NCBI GenBank assembly: GCA_050257395.1
Contig: JBLMWU010000154.1
Span: forward strand, 1-25,709
Direction: 5' to 3'
DNA: 25,709 bases
Source: JAIRTY01 sp050257395
Lineage (GTDB): Bacteria > Actinomycetota > Actinomycetes > Streptosporangiales > Streptosporangiaceae
Below the pieces are notes generated by a model, which made no database searches, had not been told where the DNA came from, and saw only the letters and a program-made list of their open reading frames with translations. Below are positions 22,018-25,709 of the stretch, piece after piece (the first letter of the stretch is position 1; every line of letters begins with the position of its first letter). A program made the translations under genes and the position numbers.

Positions 22018-23516
22018 GGCGCCTCCGCCGCTGACGCGGCGCCCGCTGGGCCGGTGTCCTCTGCTGGTCCGGTGTCCTCCGCTGGAGCGATGCTCTCAGC
22101 TGGGCCGGTGCCGTCCGCTGGAGCAATGCGGTCCGTGTGCGGGGGGCCAGGCTTCCAGAACCCATCCGCTTGCGCCGCGCTGGCCAGCGGACCCGACTCT
22201 TCAGAGGTGCCGCCACGTCGGCTGGGCCGGTCCGCCCACAGCAGGAACACGGGGTTGACCGCGCCGAGACGGTGGACCCCGCCGGGCAGCGGGCTGAGCC
22301 GGGCAGCCTGCAGCAGGGTGCCGCCCACGGCGTAGCCGGCGTCGCTGAGGGCGGCGCAGGCCGGCCCGGTCCGCTCGATTGCCGCGAGCGCCACCACGAT
22401 CCGGGCTGGCCGGCTCGCGGCCACCGCCTCGATGACCGGGGCTCCGCCGCCGCCCACGAAGACCGCGTCCGGCGGGGGCAACCCGTCAAAGACCGCTGGC
22501 GCCGCGCCCTCGGCCACGCGGACGTCCACGCCGTGCCGCCGCGCGTTGTCCCGCACCCGCTGGGCGCGCCGGGGGTCGCGTTCGATGGCGATGACCGCCG
22601 CGCCGAAGCGGGCGCATTCGATGCCGACCGACCCGGTGCCGGCGCCGACGTCCCAGACCAGCCGGCCGGGGCCGGGCGCGAGCCGGGCCAGCGCCAGCGC
22701 CCGCACCTCCGTCTTGGTCATGACCGCGTCGCGGTGGTCGAAGTCCTCCTCGGGCAGTGCCCAGCCACCCGGGGCACTGGCCGACGGCCAGCCCAGCGCG
22801 GGGCCGGTGGCCGCCCAGCCAGCCCCGCGGTCCGCGCGCTGACCGGGCTGGCCGGTCCCGTTCGCCGCGTGCTGACCCAGCTGACCAGGGGCACCAGCCG
22901 TGGCCTGACCCGGCTGGCCGTCCGGCGCCGTCTCCGCGAGCACCAGCACCACATTCGGGTCGGCCCACCCCCGGCCTGCCGCTTCCGCGGGTGAGCAAAC
23001 GGTGATGCGCTCGTCCGGGGTGCCGAGGTGCTCGGCGACGACCAGCCGCCGCTGCCAGCCGTCCAGCGCCGCGGCGATGTCCGCGGGGCCGCAGCCCGGC
23101 CCGGTCAGCACGGCGACCTTCGGATGGGCGCGGCACAGGTTGACCGCGTGCCGCGGGTCCCGGCCGTGGGCGCTGGCCACCTGCGCGTCGTCCCACGTCA
23201 GCCCGGCCCGGGCAAAGGCGAGCGCGACCGACGAGACCGCGGGCAGCACGACGCCGGCCAGGCCGCGCTCGCGCAGGCAGCGCAGCACGCCGAAGAAGCC
23301 GGGGTCGCCGGAGGCAAGGACCACGGCGTCGCCCTCGTGCGCGGCGAGCGCCTCGACCGCGGGCGCCAGCGGGCCGAGCACCACGGTCCGGGCGCCTGGC
23401 GGCGGGGGCGCGGCGGCGAGCTGCCGCCGCCCGCCCACCACCAGGGTGGCGCCGGCGAGCGCGGCCGCGGCCGCGCTCGGCAGCGGCGATCCGTCCAGCC
23501 CGATAACGGTGATCAC
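22014..23516 (-). CDS. cobL: CobL: precorrin-6Y C5,15-methyltransferase (CbiE + CbiT)
   Basis: This 500-residue protein methylates C5 and C15 and decarboxylates the C12 acetate. CbiE (1-197) shows VITVIGLDGSPLPSAA, VVLASGDPGFFGVLRCL and ASAHGRDPRHAV. CbiT (about 256-430) shows EEDFDHRDAVMTKTEVRALALARLAPGPGRLVWDVGAGTGSVGIE, VIAIERDPRRAQRVRDNARRHG and PDAVFVGGGG. Between them is an unusual ~55-residue Gly/Gln/Pro/Ala-rich linker (about 197-250, with GQPGQ-type repeats). The C-terminal ~70 residues form a low-complexity tail with five 6-residue repeats. The start GTG at 23516 overlaps the cbiD stop (GTGA). A CobL-type fusion beside CbiD and CbiG is a mix of naming traditions but common in actinobacteria. 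Confidence 0.93.
   Translation of the reverse strand: MITVIGLDGSPLPSAAAAALAGATLVVGGRRQLAAAPPPPGARTVVLGPLAPAVEALAAHEGDAVVLASGDPGFFGVLRCLRERGLAGVVLPAVSSVALAFARAGLTWDDAQVASAHGRDPRHAVNLCRAHPKVAVLTGPGCGPADIAAALDGWQRRLVVAEHLGTPDERITVCSPAEAAGRGWADPNVVLVLAETAPDGQPGQATAGAPGQLGQHAANGTGQPGQRADRGAGWAATGPALGWPSASAPGGWALPEEDFDHRDAVMTKTEVRALALARLAPGPGRLVWDVGAGTGSVGIECARFGAAVIAIERDPRRAQRVRDNARRHGVDVRVAEGAAPAVFDGLPPPDAVFVGGGGAPVIEAVAASRPARIVVALAAIERTGPACAALSDAGYAVGGTLLQAARLSPLPGGVHRLGAVNPVFLLWADRPSRRGGTSEESGPLASAAQADGFWKPGPPHTDRIAPADGTGPAESIAPAEDTGPAEDTGPAGAASAAEAP
22045..22134 (-). repeat. Five tandem 18-bp repeats in the cobL tail
   Basis: Five contiguous 18-bp units, each starting GCTGG on the plus strand (22045, 22063, 22081, 22099, 22117), encode on the minus strand the hexapeptides DRIAPA, DGTGPA, ESIAPA, EDTGPA and EDTGPA. 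Units keep reading frame, so copy-number changes would only lengthen or shorten the disordered tail. Confidence 0.9.
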
Positions 23517-24736
23517 GCCGGGCTCACCCACTCCGGCCGGGTGGCGGCCACCACGGTGGCGCCGCTGAAGTCGACCATGGCCACGTCGGCGGCCAGCCTG
23601 CCCTCGCCGGCCCGCAGCAGCACCGCCCGCACCTGCTGGCACAGCTCGCCGCCAGCCGCCCGGAGCAGGCCGGACCGTTCCCAGATCTCGTAGGCGTGCC
23701 GGCCGGTGTTCGCCGCCGCGACCTGCGCGGCGGTCTCGCCGCTGCCGCCCGCGGCCCTGGTGACGTCGCCGAGCAGGCTCAGGTCGACCTTGGACCGGGT
23801 GTAGTGGGTCATCAGCACCCCGGCGGCGAGCTTCGCGAGCTTGCCCGCCATGCCCACGAAGATCACCCGGGTCAGCCCGACGGCCAGCGCGCGGCGCAGC
23901 GCCGCCCCGGTGAAGTCGCCGACCTCCACGAAGCACACCTCGGGCAGGTCCGGCAGCAGCGCCATGGCGCCCCGCTCGGTGCGGCCGCCGGTGCACAGCA
24001 CGACGGTGCGCTCGCCCTGGGCGGCCATCACCGAGACGGCCTGCTCCACGCTGGCCCGCCAGGACGCGGTGGAGAACGGCCGGACGATCCCGGTGGTGCC
24101 GAGGATCGAGATGCCGCCGAGGATGCCCAGCCGCCCGTTGGTGGTCTTGCGTGCCATTCGCTCGCCGCCCGGCACGGAGATGACCACCCGCACCCCGGTG
24201 ACCGCCAGGTCCACCGCCTCGCCGACTGCCTGGATGATCATGGCCCGCGGGGTGCTGGTGATCGCCGGCTCCCCGACCTCGATGCCCAGGCCCGGCTTGG
24301 TGACGACGCCGACGCCCTCGCCGCCTTCCAGCGCCACCCCCGGCGCGGGCCGCCAGCGGACGTTCGCCGTCAGGTGGGCGCCGTGGGTGACGTCGGGGTC
24401 GTCGCCGGCGTCCTTGACCACCACAGCGGTCGCCTGCCGGCTGTCATAGGCGCAGGATTCGACCGGGAAGCTGACCCGGCGCCCGCCGGGCAGCGCGACC
24501 TCCACCGTGTGCTGGCCGGCCTGGTCACGCAGCGCGGTGGTGGCGGCCTTGGCCGCGGCGGACGCGCAGGTCCCGGTGGTCCAGCCGGTGCGCAGGGCAT
24601 GGGGCCGGACCTTGGCGGTGCGGGGCAGGTCTGGTTCCCGCAGGTCCGGCTCTGGCAGCGTCCGATCGCCGCCGGCAGCCGCCGGGGCGGCCGTCGGCGC
24701 GGCCGGCTCCCGCCGCTCCGGCTCGGGCCTGGTCAT
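23513..24736 (-). CDS. cbiD: Cobalt-precorrin-5B C1-methyltransferase CbiD
   Basis: This 407-residue protein carries the CbiD signature LRTGWTTGTCASAAAKAATTAL (48-69), then VVVKDAGDDPDVTHGA (105-120), EGVGVVTKPGLGIEVGEPAIT (140-160), LGILGGISILGTTGIVRPFSTASWRASV (203-230) and FVGMAGKLAKLAAGVLMTHYTRSKVD (293-318). CbiD methylates C1 with S-adenosylmethionine but is unrelated to the canonical tetrapyrrole methylases and marks the early-cobalt route. The first 45 residues are a Pro/Glu/Arg-rich extension not typical of the family core. The ATG at 24736 overlaps the cobM stop (ATGA). Confidence 0.95.
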   Translation of the reverse strand: MTRPEPERREPAAPTAAPAAAGGDRTLPEPDLREPDLPRTAKVRPHALRTGWTTGTCASAAAKAATTALRDQAGQHTVEVALPGGRRVSFPVESCAYDSRQATAVVVKDAGDDPDVTHGAHLTANVRWRPAPGVALEGGEGVGVVTKPGLGIEVGEPAITSTPRAMIIQAVGEAVDLAVTGVRVVISVPGGERMARKTTNGRLGILGGISILGTTGIVRPFSTASWRASVEQAVSVMAAQGERTVVLCTGGRTERGAMALLPDLPEVCFVEVGDFTGAALRRALAVGLTRVIFVGMAGKLAKLAAGVLMTHYTRSKVDLSLLGDVTRAAGGSGETAAQVAAANTGRHAYEIWERSGLLRAAGGELCQQVRAVLLRAGEGRLAADVAMVDFSGATVVAATRPEWVSPA

Positions 24737-25521
24737 CGCGGTGTCTCCCGCAGCGCCCGCCGGGCCGCCGGGTCGGCCCGGCGATGGCCGTGGAAGTGGC
24801 CCGGGTGGTAGAGGTGCGACCGGCTGCCGCTGGCGGCGAGGGCGGGCCCGACCAGGAAGAGAGTGTGCTTCCACAGCTTGTGCGCCTTGACCGTGTCGGC
24901 CAGGGTGCCCACGGTGCAGGCCAGCACCAGCTCGTCCGGCCAGGTCGCCCGGTAGGCGACCAGCACCGGGGTGCCCGGGTCGTAGCCGCCGTCCAGCAGC
25001 TCGGCCTGCAGCTGGCCGGACCGGGCGGCGGCCAGGAACACCGCCATGGTCGTGCCGTGGCTGGCGAGGGATTTCAGTTCCTCCCCGGCGGGCATCGGGG
25101 TCTTGCCGCCGCCGAGCCGGGTGAGGATGACCGACTGGCCGACCTCGGGCACGGTCAGTTCCCGCCCGGCGACCGCGGCCACCGCGGAGAACGCGCTGAC
25201 GCCCGGCACGGTCTCGTGCGCCAGCCCGAGTTGATCGCACAGTTCCCGCTGCTCCTGCACCGCCCCCCACAGCGCCGGGTCGCCGGAGTGGATGCGCGCC
25301 ACCACCAGGTCCTCCGCCGCCGCCCGCTCGTACAGCGGCCGGACGCCCTCCAGCGGCAGGGCGGCGGAGTCCACGACCTCCGCGCCCGGCCGCGCGTGCG
25401 CCAGCACGTCCGGAGGGACCAGGCTGGCCGCCCAGACCACGATGTCGGCGCTGGCGATGACCTGGGCGGCCCGCAACGTAAGCAGGTCGGCCGCCCCCGG
25501 CCCCGCCCCCACGAACCACAC
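24733..25521 (-). CDS. cobM: Precorrin-4 / cobalt-precorrin-4 C11-methyltransferase
   Basis: This protein of about 262 residues is a canonical tetrapyrrole methylase: VWFVGAGPGAADLLTLRAAQVI at the N-terminus, then VVARIHSGDPALWGAVQEQ, ETVPGVSAFSAVAAVAGRELTVPEVGQSVILTR (the TVPE..QS.ILTR stretch is typical of CobM/CbiF) and HKLWKHTLFLVGPAL. It methylates C11. The GTG at 25521 is chosen because GAGGG lies upstream and it starts at the family's normal N-terminus. The reading frame stays open upstream to 25704 and past the window edge, but that part translates a repeat-rich, Arg/Glu/Gly-rich stretch without family similarity, so a longer protein cannot be excluded. It is the first gene of the visible operon. 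Confidence 0.9.
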   Translation of the reverse strand: MWFVGAGPGAADLLTLRAAQVIASADIVVWAASLVPPDVLAHARPGAEVVDSAALPLEGVRPLYERAAAEDLVVARIHSGDPALWGAVQEQRELCDQLGLAHETVPGVSAFSAVAAVAGRELTVPEVGQSVILTRLGGGKTPMPAGEELKSLASHGTTMAVFLAAARSGQLQAELLDGGYDPGTPVLVAYRATWPDELVLACTVGTLADTVKAHKLWKHTLFLVGPALAASGSRSHLYHPGHFHGHRRADPAARRALRETPR

Positions 25522-25535
25522 CTTCCCTCTGCCCT

Positions 25536-25627
25536 CGCTCGCCTCCGGGCCGCTTAGCGCGGCGTCTTCCCTCTCTCTTTCGGGCCCGCGCTCGCCTCCG
25601 GGCCGCTCGAGCCCGCCGTCTTCCCTC
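25536..25627. repeat. Imperfect direct repeat upstream of cobM
   Basis: CGCTCGCCTCCGGGCCGCT occurs exactly at 25536-25554 and 25589-25607, and CGTCTTCCCTC follows each copy (25563-25573 and 25617-25627), giving a ~38-bp repeat with a period of about 53 bp. Next to it (25627-25657) is a further run built from CTCGCTCCTCGCTGCGCTCG-type units. The 188 bp from 25522 to the window end hold no recognisable gene or cobalamin riboswitch. Confidence 0.7.
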
Positions 25628-25709
25628 CTCGCTCCTCGCTGCGCTCGTCGCTCGTCAGTCCAGACGGCGGCGCGGCCCTTCGGCTCGCTCCGGCCTGGGC
25701 GCACCGCGC

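Noticed and set aside
25522..25709. Cobalamin riboswitch upstream of cobM
   Set aside because: No B12-box-like segment or matching fold is visible; the true operon leader is probably beyond the window.
1..25709. CRISPR array, tRNA or rRNA genes
   Set aside because: No regularly spaced short repeats and no tRNA- or rRNA-like conserved stretches were recognised; the only tandem arrays are in coding sequence or the cobM leader.

Overview
The window is very GC-rich, with codon third positions almost all G or C. It carries families typical of high-GC Actinomycetota: an LCP-family cell-wall ligase, a DUF6542 membrane protein, a DivIVA-domain protein, a MocR/PdxR regulator, and fused BluB-CobT and CbiG-CbiH proteins. 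It most likely comes from the chromosome of a soil-type actinomycete; the sequence alone does not give the genus.

Left part (1-5600). The 3' part of a secreted beta-propeller / choice-of-anchor D protein is followed by a decayed ISL3-family insertion sequence. The IS has an internal frameshift and stops abruptly at about 2540. There it abuts the 5' part of a broken quinone-oxidoreductase gene that once followed arsM. Two arsenic units come next. An arsR-arsM operon (regulator plus As(III) S-adenosylmethionine methyltransferase) is preceded by a perfect 9-bp inverted repeat. A divergent arsR2/arsI pair (CVC-type regulator plus ArsI/CadI-type C-As lyase) is controlled from a short shared region with two imperfect palindromes. 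A CoA-binding protein gene lies between the two units. No arsenite efflux pump or arsenate reductase is visible, so the local chemistry is methylation and demethylation of arsenic.

Middle part (5700-12530). A MocR/PdxR regulator is divergent from an MFS transporter, with repeated AACCGGA-type sites between them. A DivIVA-domain protein, an HdeD/DUF308 membrane protein, an LCP-family protein and a divergent DUF6542 membrane protein follow.

Right part (12500-25709). A single dense minus-strand cobalamin operon fills the rest. In transcription order: cobM, cbiD, cobL (CbiE+CbiT), a CbiG-CbiH fusion, a small 2[4Fe-4S] ferredoxin, a NiCoT-type Ni/Co permease, cobH/cbiC, cbiX, a BluB-CobT fusion, a three-domain precorrin-2-dehydrogenase/SUMT/CobU fusion, cobS and a CobC-like phosphatase. 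Ten of the eleven junctions overlap; the other has a 4-nt gap. CbiX, CbiD and CbiG point to the early-cobalt ('anaerobic') corrin route, while BluB needs oxygen to make dimethylbenzimidazole. The permease inside the operon suggests cobalt import is co-expressed. cobI/cbiL, cobK/cbiJ, cbiA, cbiB, cobQ/cbiP and the adenosyltransferase are not in the window; some may lie beyond 25709.

The most unusual points are the three-domain fusion that joins an early step to a late step, a tandem 15-bp duplication inside a conserved CbiG motif, an 18-bp x 5 tandem repeat in the cobL tail, the phosphatase read into a frameshifted acetyltransferase remnant, and the paired scars next to arsM. I did not find a convincing wholly new system.
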